Shown here piece by piece: positions 47,278-57,694 of a stretch of DNA of 64,000 nt. The notes under the pieces are model-generated. The model worked only from the letters and a program-made list of their open reading frames with translations, was not told the origin of the DNA and did not search any database. This DNA is from Lycium barbarum (lineage: Eukaryota > Streptophyta > Magnoliopsida > Solanales > Solanaceae), in contig NC_083340.1 of NCBI RefSeq assembly GCF_019175385.1, positions 22,394,336 through 22,458,335 of the forward strand, in the 5' to 3' direction. The position numbers and the translations under genes are program-made. Position 1 is the first letter of the stretch. Every line of letters begins with the position of its first letter.

Positions 47278-48923
47278 TTCACGACCCAATTTTACCTAAG
47301 TCGTGCAGACACTTACCTTCCCACCTCAGCAAGCGAACCCCCAACCCAACAATGAATAAACGCATGAAAGAATTAAATTGAGCAACAGAATGGAGTAAAT
47401 ACATAAGTCTCATGATACATATATAAGTAGTAGAATAGTAGGGAATGACGGTAACACCCCTAGGGTCTAGTCTAAATAACACAAGAGCAACTAAAAGAGA
47501 AATAATACAATCAGGAATACTAATACATAAAGTGTCTATGTTCTAAATAGAATAGGACATAAAGATAGAAAAGTCTTCAAGGCAGCGGACGGCCATGCTC
47601 ACCCTGGAAACTCGAGGAAGCTGAAGTGACTATCAGCCACGCGTCACCGAAGTGGATCCAACCTGATACTCTGCATTCATAAAAGAATGCAACAAGTGCA
47701 GGTCAGTACAAAACAATTGTACTGGTAGGCATCATTGGCTGACTAAGAATAGCTAACACAACTCAGATAATAAAGCAGATAAGCAAATAAACCAACAAGT
47801 ATAAGTCTATGTAATCAAATCCAAATATCCGTCGTCGCATATGTAAAGCATCTAATCCCAATGTGCCAAGTCTGAATATATCCAATCCAATTCAACATCA
47901 CAATACAACACCAAACATCTTAATCAAGTCATAATGCAATGTAGTAGTGTATGAATGCAATGCAATGCCATGAAAATGAGATGTACACATGTACTCCAGA
48001 CGGAAATATCGACGTCTCGGTAGCACAACCCAGCGTAACTCGCAAAGTCTAAGTGCCACCCGTCTCAGATCTTTGCCCAACAGACAGACAGGACCCTGGA
48101 TCTTTGCCCTCGGGAGGTTCTCACAGACACCACCCTAGGGGACCCGCGGAGTCCATGCACTAACAACGATTCCGGAACTAACATCGGATACCGGCCATGC
48201 AATCAACGATTCCGTAATTAATCATCAGACATCAGCCATCTCACGTCAGTCAAGTAAAAGAGTTTTATCAAGTATCAATTTCACTCAATCAACGATTCTG
48301 GGATGAACATCGGACATCGACCATCTCACGTCACTCAAGTAAAAGAGTTTTACCATTGTCATCAGTATCTCAACATGTATCATCAAAATGAGAGTGCGTG
48401 CAATGCATATATCAACATCAACAATCATGCTCGATATCACAAGTACCAACGATGGGCACGCCAATGATATATCCAAATCACAAATACCAACAGGGGTATG
48501 CTAACAATATATCAGAATCACAAATACCAACAGTGGGTATGCCAACAATATATCTGAATCACAAATACCAACGGCGAGTATGCTAACAATATATCAGAAT
48601 CACAAATACTAACAGTGAGTATGCCAACAATATATCTAGCATCCGAGTGCATTGGGAACCGAATCAAATACACACGTAAGTTCTAAACGACCATTCAAAT
48701 CTCTCGGAATCGACGAAATTCTGAAAAAGATCCAATTACCCAAAAGTCAACTTCGGGTCAACTATTTTTTACTTTAAGGCCAGATTTCACAAAAGCTACC
48801 CGAATCCGGTCTAGACACCTCAGGAAGCGTGCCAACGGTTTCCTCGAGTCAAAAATGAGTTAATTAATGCTCGGTAGTGGGCGAAATACTGAAAAGACTA
48901 TAACGACCAAACGGGTCGTTACA
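47278..48923 (-). repeat. Element C 5' LTR, promoter region deleted
   Basis: In element orientation it starts TGTAACGACCCG at 48923 and ends GGGTCGTGAA at 47278 (TG...AA, with the last base pair decayed). Compared with the related fragment at 57399-59460 it jumps at about 48650 from the first 270 bases directly into the minisatellite, so the cassette and TATA region are missing. It holds a block 1 relative at 47702-47738 (GGTCAGTAC ... GTACTGG). Confidence 0.85.
48440..48640. repeat. About 42-bp minisatellite in LTR C
   Basis: There are five imperfect units of the type ATACCAACAGTGGGTATGCC followed by AACAATATATC(A)GAATCACAA. The same array in reverse orientation lies at 59084-59240, so it belongs to the LTR family. 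Confidence 0.85.
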
Positions 48924-49438
48924 CTTTCTCTACTCTTAGCAAAATATGAAATAATATTATTGGCTTGTAGGTATGCATGAGGGAACAACGAATTAAAATA
49001 TTTAGTGAAAACATAATTGACTTTGAATCCAACTCTAATCACTTTATTGTTATCATAAAAAAGTATCACTGTGATCGTAAGAAAGAAAAAGTAAGTGAAG
49101 GACACTACTCAATGCGGAATCCATTTACTTTTCAAATTAATATACTTCATCTCATATTCATATGCTTGTTAGAGCAGTCGTTACACTTTCTCTGCTCTTA
49201 GGAAAATATGAAATAATATTATTGGCTTGTACGTATGCATGAGGGAACAACGAATTAAAATATTTGGTATAAACATAATTGACTTTGAATCCAACTCTAA
49301 TCACTTTATTGTTATCATAATAAATTATCGCTGTGATCGTAAGAAAGAAAAAGTAAGTGAAGGACACAACTCAATGCGGAACCCATTTACTTTTCAAATT
49401 AATATACTTCATCTCATATTCTTATGCTTATTTTGTGC
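48915..49438. repeat. 262-bp tandem duplication overlapping the LTR C end
   Basis: Two head-to-tail copies (48915-49176 and 49177-49438) are about 97 percent alike by eye. The first copy begins with GTCGTTACA, which is the end of LTR C; the second copy repeats GTCGTTACA although no LTR precedes it. The duplication therefore arose after the LTR inserted. I see no coding beyond small frames repeated twice. Confidence 0.9.
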
Positions 49439-49635
49439 TCTAGAAAGCATAAGATTCTTTACTGTTTTACTCAATAAACAAGCAAACCCACGTTGATTTT
49501 AATACACTATTAATCAAAATGGAGTGATTAAATTTTATTAATAATCAACTATAACAATATAACTAGATCTAGACTAATTAAATACTAATTGAAAGACTAA
49601 TACCTATGTAAACAACCAGTGTTAAAACAAACAAC
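49439..49635. other. Spacer, no feature recognised
   Basis: This is AT-rich sequence between the tandem duplication and the copia gag. The 3' LTR of the copia remnant would be expected here but was not found. Confidence 0.5.
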
Positions 49636-50680
49636 TCAATCATCTCTAACCACAGAACCATCACCAATCAAGTGATCTATCTTTCCTTCAGCGTGCTTAA
49701 AGAAATCTGCTACATCCAAGTGTATGATGTCAACTTGATTTTCAAAGATAAAATTTGCTTCAGGCTTTTTTTCTTTCCTTTTCATCGATACCTGATAAAG
49801 CTCAACCAAGTGCTTTGCAGTACGACAGATACATGCCCAGTGTCCAGTTCCACCACATCGATAGCATTTTTTGTCTGAGCCACGTGCTTCTGGCACTTCA
49901 TGCCTATCATCTTTCTTTTTCCCTCATGATTCTTCGTTGATGAATTATTAACACCAACGGAAGAATTTCTTCCTTGACCATTATCACAACCACGACCATG
50001 ACCACTATCACGACCACGACCATGACCAAGACTGGAGCCACGACCCTTTCCACAACTAGAGTAGTGGGCATACACCTCATTCACTTCGGGGAGTGGTGCA
50101 ACGCCAGTAGTTCGATTCTCGTGATTTTTCATCAGCAAATCATTATTTTGTTCGGCCACAAGAAGATGAGCAATCAAATCACAATACTTTGTGAAACCTT
50201 TCTCTCGATATTGCTGCTGCAGGAGCACATTCGAGGCATGAAAGGTGGAGAATGTCTTTTCCAACTTATCTGAATCACTAATCGTTTCTCCACATAGTGT
50301 CAATATAGAAGTAATTTTGAACATCTTAAAATTGTACTTCATAACTAACTTGAAATCTTATAGCCTTAGTTTGATCCATTCGTGTCGTGCTTTTGGGAGG
50401 AAGACCATCTTCAGGTGGTCATACCCTTCTTTCAAGTTTTTCCATAAAACGAGCGGATCCTTAATAGTAAGATATTCAATCTTCAAGGCCTTATCAAGGT
50501 GATGACGTAAGATTATCATAGCCTTGGCATTTTCTTGGTTGGATGCTTTATTTATTTTTCTTTAATGGTGTCTTCAAGACCCATAGCATCAAGATGGATT
50601 TCAGCATCTAGAACCAATGATAGGTAGTTATTGTCCGAAATATCGAGGGCAACGAACTCAAGTTTTGTAAGGTTAGCCAT
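49636..50680 (-). pseudogene. Ty1/copia-type gag-only ORF remnant
   Basis: The start is taken at 50680 (MANLTKLEFVALDISDNNYL), a typical opening of this gag family. A stop at about 50560 and another near 50360 split it. The central part (KTFSTFHASNVLLQQQYREK, LIAHLLVAEQNNDLLMKNHE) is characteristic of the copia-like gag/UBN2 family. An RG-rich stretch (GHGRGRDSGHGRG) precedes a CCHC zinc knuckle CYRCGGTGHWACIC (C-X2-C-X4-H-X4-C). The C-terminal tail (KHLVELYQVSMK, HAEGKIDHLIGD) ends at 49636. No protease, integrase or RT follows. Known relatives are short gag-only ORFs, presumably packaged by autonomous copia elements. It could be mistaken for an RGG-box host protein. Confidence 0.85.
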
Positions 50681-50753
50681 AAAATAGAGAGAATAAAATA
50701 GTACCTTAGCCTTTGAAAATTTCTTGAGACGGTAGAATCTCGTGCTGATAACG

Positions 50754-51090
50754 TGTTATAAAATAATAAACTAAAGCAAGAATATTTTTAGGGAAAAACA
50801 GAAGAGAGTTCTTATTTCTTTTAAGAGATGAAATATAATGAAGGGAACATCTCTATTTATAGGATAATATTGACTTGGTCCCAAAGTTACTAGCCCTAAT
50901 ATTTCTATTCAAGATAGACATCCATAATATATGATAATATCTATAACATTTGATTTATGATAATAATTTTATCTTGTCGATTCAAAATATCCCAACCTCT
51001 ATCTTTTATTAGAAGAATTCAAAAAAGGTTCTTATTTTGTTATCATAATTTTCCAGACTTTTGAACAACTCTCTTTTCATCAATTTGATC
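50754..51090 (-). repeat. LTR of the copia gag-only element (inner end uncertain)
   Basis: The boundary at 50754 (TGTTATAAAATAATAA) lies directly before GTTATCAGCACGAG on the minus strand, a common post-LTR sequence of this family. A good TATA box, CTATAAATAGAGATG on the minus strand, lies at about 50850-50866. The right end is not certain; TTTTCA near 51085 is a candidate. A matching partner LTR was not found on the left. Confidence 0.6.
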
Positions 51091-51199
51091 CTCCAAATAG
51101 TAACAAAAATAATACAAATCTGTAGCCTAGGTGGTTTCAATCTCTGTGGGACGATATCTTAAACTTTACTATAATTTGACAGAGTACGAGCAGAAAATA

Positions 51200-51785
51200 C
51201 CTATGCACATTGGTCTCATCAACCGATACAGCGGTCCTGCCCAAATCACATAGGCTGCTTCAGTGGCAGGGTGATCAATAAAGGGGTACCGCTGCTGCGG
51301 TGCTGGTGCCGCCAAAGCAGACACCAAACACCAAAAATCCCAAGTTTTTCACACTCTCCACCAGAATTTCCGACTATCTCCCGAGGCTATTTGCTCACAT
51401 ACCAAATAGGCAGACATACATAAAAACACGCTACGAACGCACTCGTGGCCTCAGAATTCCCTAGGAGGTCTCGTTGACTGAGTCAACCCCCGATATCTCA
51501 ACATTAACTTCCCAACCTAATTCTCAAAAAGCACCCGAGTGCATTGGGAACCGAACCAAACATACAAATAAGTTCTAAAAGACCATCCGGACCTCTCGAA
51601 ATTGACGAATTTTCAAAAAATGTCCGTTCACCCAAAAGTCAACTTTGAGTCAACTCTTTTTCTCTTAAAGCCCATTTTTCCCAAAAAGTCACCCAAATCA
51701 CATCCAACCACCTCGGGAAGTGTGTCAACGGTCCCCTCGGGTCAAAAGTACCAAAAAGACTATAATGACCAAACGGGTCGTTATA
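51200..51785 (-). repeat. LTR-C family fragment
   Basis: Read on the minus strand it starts TATAACGACCCG(TTTGG) near 51785 and parallels 57399 onward and 48923 leftward (AAAAGTCAACTT, GTGCATTGGGAACCGAAC). It reaches a GC-rich region of ACCGCTGCTGCGG-type motifs at 51225-51330 and then breaks off. The rest of the LTR is not present to the left. Boundaries are by eye. Confidence 0.75.
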
Positions 51786-52446
51786 CCACACCTCTTCTAC
51801 TTAAATCCTCCCCACAAAAAGACCCAAAAGCAAATTTTCTCCCCCACGTTAACAGAAGAGAATTAGAAATCATTTTCCCATTCTAAACCCTTCTTCTCTC
51901 TTTCATTCTTTCAATCTCACAAATCAGGAATTCATTGTACATTCTAAACCCACTGTCGATAATTTTTCTGTGACCGAATTCAAGCCAGTAATCAGACTTC
52001 TCTAACAGTAAAGTTCTTTCCCATTTTTATTTTTAATGATTGATATAGATTCTTATAATGTATTACAACAATAAATTATTTATTATATAACTATGTAATA
52101 GTATTATTTCTAGGGATTGAGGAAGACATAACTTTATTAAGTTTGACTTAATAATAATTATCTTATTACTAAGCCCTAAAATCTTATCATATTTTTTAAT
52201 TTGGGAAGTTTTTTTAATTAACAAAGTGTCAAGTACTCATAATTATATAACAAGTTCAATTAAGGTCATTAATAATTAGGTTTCCTTTATTTTTTAAATA
52301 GATTTGGGAGAAACTTATTGTTCATTTATCCTCTCTTTAACTATGCATCGATGAAAATGAGAGTATATTTTGGCAATATTTTCATATGACAATTCATAAG
52401 GTAATATCAGATTATTTTCAATTTCGTTGAACTAAACACCTGTTTA
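51786..52446. other. Stretch without recognisable transposon; leader-like
   Basis: No LTR or protein similarity was seen. From about 51880 a pyrimidine-rich run (CCCTTCTTCTCTCTTTC) and TTTCAATCTCAC resemble the 5' leader of a plant gene, but no convincing ORF follows. It may be a remnant of host sequence between elements, or an unrecognised LTR. Confidence 0.35.
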
Positions 52447-52585
52447 TTTATAGGTCACAGGTTCGAGCCGGGAAAGTAGAAACTAGTGCTTGCATTAGGG
52501 TACGCTGTCTACATCACACCCCTTAGGGTGCGGCCATTCCCCGACCCTACTAACACGGGAAGCTTTGTGCACCGGGCTGGCCTAA
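52447..52585 (+). mobile_element. SINE fragment (Au/SolS-like)
   Basis: A polymerase III B box GGTTCGAGCC (52460-52469) is followed by the typical body of plant tRNA-derived SINEs: TTGCATTAGGGTACGCTG, CCCTTAGGGTGCGGCC, TTCCCCGACCC and GTGCACCGGGCTGG. The A box upstream is not recognisable, so the 5' end is truncated or decayed. It needs LINE enzymes to move. The orientation is plus. Confidence 0.75.
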
Positions 52586-53270
52586 AAACATGTTGATCTC
52601 AAAATTATCTTTTTGCGAATTACAGTAGTCTTTCTATTGGTCATTGGTGCCCCCTCCATGCTAAAATCCTGCATCTGCCTTTGCCTATTGACTATTGTCT
52701 ACCCACAAGATTAGCTCAATTATATGTAGAAAAACTGTGGTAGGTGTGGGGGATGCCTATTTGGAAGAGGTCGGTGAAATAATTCGAGTGTATGTGTGTG
52801 TAGTTAACGCAGAAAATGACTTCCATTGGAGTCACTTTATTTTCTACAAATTGACAGAAGTTGTCTTCGTTTAAGAAAATATTTTCCTAAACATGATTTA
52901 GTGTAGCCAAACATGAGTGTTTGGTATAACGGAAAATGTTTTCCTTAAAAATAATTTCTTGGAAATGAGTGGGTTTTCTTACTTATTTTATGAAATTTGA
53001 TAGTAAACAAAAAGATATTGCCCTACAAGAATTTATATATGTAATCTAGCTAGGAAAATATTATGGGAGTTGGGCTGGGGGTAGAGGGTTGGGGGATGCA
53101 GGGGTGGGTCGGTCAAGCCTAAGAGGTGGCCTTGTAGGGGTTCTTTGATTTGAAAGGTGGGGATCTGAGGAGACACTGAGCTTAAAATGCAACTTGTTTT
53201 TTCTACTTCCAATAAAAAAGACATTTTTCTAATTTTTAAAAAGCTTCAAAAAAGTTTCCTTCATACTAAA
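52586..53270. other. Spacer with a foldback structure
   Basis: No coding was seen. It contains a GGTGCCCCCTCCATGC/AAAATCCTGCATCTGCC phrase common in plant repeats (52648-52682) and an inverted-repeat structure at 52871-52948. It ends at the start of the copy-B LTR. Confidence 0.45.
52871..52948. repeat. Foldback/MITE-like inverted repeat
   Basis: Outer arms TTAAGAAAATATTTTCC (52871-52887) and GGAAAATGTTTTCCTTAA (52931-52948) are inverted with few mismatches. Inside lies a perfect CCAAACA-TGAG-TGTTTGG hairpin (52907-52924). The composition resembles short Solanaceae MITEs with AAAATGxTTTCC ends, but no target duplication was identified. Confidence 0.55.
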
Positions 53271-54360
53271 TGTTACGGTTCACTTTTACGCGGATACATA
53301 CAAGCTACTAAGAGGATGTTGATGCTCTAATTGGACCGTTGTAAAGCAAGGAAAATGAAAGAGAAAATATTGATTTTACCTTGTTTGGGGTGTCCCTTGG
53401 AGGAAAAAAGGAGAAGCTATTAATGCTTTCCTTCTTTGCTCCTATACGCTCTGTAAAGCAAAAATAGGTCCGCATGATGCCATTTTTAGGCCGTGACGAA
53501 GGAGAGAGAAAGGGTGGGGATGGCTCGGCTAGGGTTGGGGAAGAGGGAAAAGGGTCAGGTATTTTCTACTGGGCCGGGTCCAGCTCTTGTTGGGCTAGAC
53601 TCGGTCCCTCTTTTAAAAAAAATGGGTCGCCCCAATTGGTTAATGCATATATATATACGCACACACACACATATCAATGCGACAAGAAATAAAAGAACGA
53701 ATTAATGGGTACGTGAAAAAAAGCAATTAAAGAAATTAATTTGCTATTAAATTGATACTAAACAACCAATTAACTTGAAAACATGACTAACTTTCCACAA
53801 AAAGTATAGGGATGGCCTTAACTGAATTAAAGCATGGACTTGCTATTTTTAATTGTGGCCCCATTTGGCTAATCTAATTGATTATTTCAATTGTAGCCGT
53901 AATTAAACACATAATAGGCAATTAACAAATATAATCATAATTAATTTATCTAAATTAATTACAATTAATTTGAGAATTGTCCACATAAATTGATTATGCA
54001 GGAATTAAAATTTTGGGGTAAAGTGATTATTCATTTAAATTACTCAATTTCCTTGAACTAAAAGGGGGGGGGGGGGGGGGGGGGGGAATATTTGCTAATT
54101 AAAATTATGATATTTGAATAATTAAATAAATAGCTACTCCACACTATTTTTAGTAAAACTCCTTATTATTTATTGTGAAATAATTTCCATGATTTATTAT
54201 AGAAATTATTTTACCAAACACTAAAGGTAAAACATTATATGCATAGTCTATAAAATCATTTTGATTTTTATATAAAACAAATATTTATCACCCCATTTAA
54301 TATTCAGGCATTTTGAACAATTAAAATAAATTATGGGAGGTCAAAAATTAGGTGTCAACA
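53271..54360 (-). repeat. Ogre/Tat copy B, 3' LTR (short form, 1090 bp)
   Basis: Reads TGTTACGGTTCACTTTTACG on the left and GGTGTCAACA on the right. Start and end correspond to LTR A (37397 and 3245), but about 4.4 kb of the middle is lacking. The second half matches 2270-3245 (GGGCCGGGTC, GCTCGG, TATGGGAGGTCAAAAATTAG). A G run of 23 lies at 54064-54086. The short frame at 53474-53705 is probably not coding. Confidence 0.85.
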
Positions 54361-57010
54361 ACTGCCCCTTCGTTGTTCGGGAAAGGCGGGACCATCCCTG
54401 AGCAACAAAATTTGACCAACCCTAATTTTTTACTAACCCAAGTCATATTGCCTCTCATTTTATGCAATTTTTTTTTTAAATATGTGGCCGAACCCTGTCT
54501 TCTGGGTTTCCTACATATCTCAGGTTTCATGAGAATTCAGGCCATTTGTAGTTTGTCATGATTACTACTTCTAAATGCAAATTAAAGTGGATTCTCAAAT
54601 TTTCCGACCATTAAGCTGGGAAATCTGGTGTGATTGGTGAGAGTGTGACTGGCTTTCTGGCATTGAGTCTGCCTACATATCCATGTTTTTGGAAATCAAG
54701 TCACTTGTAGTTCGACTCAATCTGAGGAAAAGGGTATCCCTTATATGGGAATGCTTTTATGTGTTTCGGTGTGTGTCCGACCGGTCACGGAGTAAAAACA
54801 AGCAAAGCACATAAGCAATAAACAATCTTGTGTGGCTAAGTATGGTGAGGGGTGATCTTCCAAGTCTTGGTCGGAGAGCTTGACTCTCATAGGCACCTTA
54901 TCTCAACCTGCTGCGTAAAAGAAAGTTCCATGTTTGCTCTGCAATCTATTTGGATTTGATTTGATCAACCTGCGCTGACTAGCGGCTACAAATCTGCTTC
55001 CATCTACTAAGTAACGTTGATTTTTTGAATGATGAATACTGCAGTCTCATGACCAGATTTATATCGTCTTGTATTTTGAGCGAATACTGCGGTCTCCTGA
55101 CCGATTTTCCATTGCTTTGTCTTTTTTGGGGGGAATACTGCGGTCTCATGACCGGTTTTACATTGCTTTGATGTCTTGTTGTATCCCGTAGCTTATATGC
55201 ATGGCCTTCTCGGCAACTGCAATGAAATGCTCCCTTGGCATGTCTGTATGAACAGCCTTCTTGGTGATTGAAATAAATGGCCCTCTTGGCAATTAAAATA
55301 AATGGCCTTCTTGGCCTGTTCGTATGAATAGACCTCTTGGCATGTTTGTATGAATGGCCCTCTCGACATGTTTGTATAAATGACCCTCTCCGCAACAGGA
55401 AAATAAACGTGTAATGGCCCTCTTGGCAGTTTGTATGAATGGCCCTCTCGGCATATTTGTATGAATGGCCCTCCCGGCAGCAGGAAAATAAACACGCAAT
55501 GGCCCTCATGGCAGTTTGTATGCATGGCCCTCTTGGCATGTTTGCATGAATGACCCTCTTGGCAGTAGGAAAATAAACATGCAATGGCCCTTTTGGCAGT
55601 TTGTATGAATGGCCCTCTCGGCAGCAGAAAAATAAACTTGCAATGGCCCTCTCAGCAACACAAAAATAGATATGCAATGGCCCTCTTGGTACATAAGAAG
55701 AAGTGGTGCGAATGACAGATATGGACCCTTCGGCTAAATCGTTTTTCTTTCGTCCTTTGTTCCGGCTGTGACCCTCTTAGTCAGATATGCTGTATTGTTT
55801 TACTATGACCCTTCTGGCCAAACATCTGCCATTGTGGCAATTTCCAAGCATTCTGTAACAATTGTGGCTTAATATTTTTCCCTTTTGAAATTGGAAGTCT
55901 CGCATAGCCCCTGTGGCTAGATATTTGCCCTTTTGGCATTCAAAACCTCATAGCCCCCGTGGCTAGATGTTTTGCACTTATGGCCTTTGATCTTTTATAG
56001 CCCCCATGGCTGGATACTTGACCCTAATGATATTCTGATTTTTCTCAGCCTTTGTGGCTTTTGTCCTTAGTGGTAGTTAAAATCTTTCACAGGCGTCGTA
56101 TACTCCGAAAGCCGGATCTCAACAATGGTCTGGACCTTCTTTAGCGAAATGTTTCCTGCATATAAAGCAAGGTTAGAAAAAGGATCGCCATTCGATGTCC
56201 TGGGAACCTGCATCAGAAATGGGTTAGTTTTGTTCTATTTTAAGTTGATCCGTGTTGTCGGCGCTGTCGCATCTTCGGCTTTCTGGACCCTAAACCCTTT
56301 TAGCTCCGGTACTCAAAAGATAAACATATTTTTATTATGCGGAGAAATTATTTTTTTAATGCTACTACAAAGATATCTATTTTGAAAAAATGAAATCATT
56401 TTAACTGTCATGACATGCGTTTTGAATTAAGGAGTCCTCTTCTTCCGTGACTGGGGTTTTTTTTTCTTACGCAAAATTTTTGAGACCTTTTATCAAAAAT
56501 TCTGCCCCAGTTTAAATCTCAATCCATCAATTCATATGCTGAATCTTCCGGGAAATTTGAGGTCTTCTCAAAATTTCTGCCCTAGTTTAGAGTTCTGGGT
56601 TAGCTGAATATCCTGTAGTGGCTTGTCGGCGCGAATTAATGAGATCCTCTCAAAACTCTTCCCCAGTTGGGCATGTACCAGTCTCTGCTTCTTTGTGAAG
56701 TCCTATCTCCGAGGCTCCATAGGGGTTTTTCTTTTGATGCGATCGAGCTCAAAGAGCGCCTACGTATCCTGTTGTAGCAGGAATTCAGGTCGAACGTAGT
56801 TCAAAAACAAAATAATAGACTTTTGGCTTACTAATAAGGCGACCGGGTCCCAAATGGACTACCTATGTATCCCACCGTGGGGAAATCAGGTCACTGCGTA
56901 GTTCATATTACAAAAGGTGTTTTTTTAGCCTATCTATTACAAAATGATTACAAGCAAAAGGAAATAACTAATATAAGAAAAATAGAATAACGATTACAAG
57001 CATAGAGTAC
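54361..57010 (-). other. Copy B 3' untranslated zone
   Basis: This is parallel to 3246-5315 of element A: the same GTTCGGGAAAGG-type entry, repeat array, triple hairpins (about 56474-56500, 56552-56575, 56629-56660) and motif copies (54500-54560, 54660-54717, 56753-56800, 56850-56908). Between 54840 and 55190 it has an extra stretch with three TACTGCGGTCTC(A/C)TGACC repeats that is absent in A. No coding was seen. Confidence 0.8.
55196..56080 (-). repeat. TGGCCCTCTTGGCAG minisatellite of copy B
   Basis: The core TGGCCCTCTTGGCA(G/T) alternates with spacers TTTGTATGAA and AGGAAAATAAACATGCAA; 12-15 fairly regular units lie in 55196-55690, more than in A. After 55730 the units are degenerate (GCCCCCGTGGCTAGAT). 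On the minus strand the array reads REGHSYKLPRGP-like peptides in three overlapping frames, up to 232 residues. This is a repeat artefact and not a protein. Confidence 0.85.
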
Positions 57011-57398
57011 TATTACAAACTGAGAAGCTCCTTCTTCATGCATAGTAGCACTTGATTGCATCTGAGTTGATTGGTTTCGGCCACTCTTGACCGTCCATTT
57101 CTGCCAGTACTACCGCTCTTCCAGAGAGCACTTTGCGGACCACGTAAGGCCTTTTCCAGTTGGGAGAAAACTTCCTCTTATATTCCTCTTGATGTGAAAA
57201 AATCCTTTTGAGCACCAGTTGCCCGATTTGGAAGACCTAGTTCTGACTTGTTTGCTGAAAACTCTTGCCATCCTTTGCTGGTATAATTGACCATGACAGA
57301 AAAAAAACTATCCTTTTCCCGTCAATCAAAGCCAATTGCTCATAATGAGCTCGGACCCATTCAGCTTTTTTAATTCTACTTCCTGAACGATTCTCAGA
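57011..57398 (-). pseudogene. Copy B integrase C-terminus
   Basis: It parallels 5316-5690 of A: the minus strand encodes an end close to KPINSDAIKxYYA, a PNWxxPYVV-like GPY module and HYEQLALIDGKR. Frames are broken. At 57399 an LTR-C fragment begins and the catalytic core, RNase H, RT and protease are missing. Confidence 0.85.
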
Positions 57399-57694
57399 TA
57401 TAACGACCCGTTTGGTCGTTAGCATGATTTTTCCCTTATTGTCCATTTTCGAGCCTCGTTAGTGTTTATTTTGACTTGTGAGAAAATCTTGACCTTGAGT
57501 GAGAACCTTTGACGGAGAGTTGAATTGGTCGACGAGAACCTATTTGGGAAATCTGAGACCTCGGATGAGTTCGTGGTGCGTTTTACGTATATTTGCATGT
57601 TTTGTTTGTGTAAGTTGGGTTTCGTATGATAAGCGAATATCGGGATGGAATTGGCGAAACCCAAAAACTGGTATCTGGTGTCTGAGTTGCTGGT

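Noticed and set aside
48440..48640. Regular repeat and spacer pattern resembling a CRISPR array
   Set aside because: Units are imperfect and contiguous, without unique spacers, and the context is a plant LTR.
49974..50342. Host RGG-box RNA-binding protein
   Set aside because: Flanking sequence and the CCHC knuckle fit a copia-type gag; stops are present and an LTR lies next to it.
52447..52520. tRNA gene suggested by GGTTCGAGCC
   Set aside because: Only the B box is present, with no A box, no cloverleaf and a SINE body following.
55193..55694. Overlapping minus-strand frames of 60-232 codons with REGHSYKLPRGP-like repeats, and their relatives at 3570-4099
   Set aside because: They arise from the TGGCCCTCTTGGCAG minisatellite, are open in several frames at once, and lie in the retrotransposon 3' untranslated zone.
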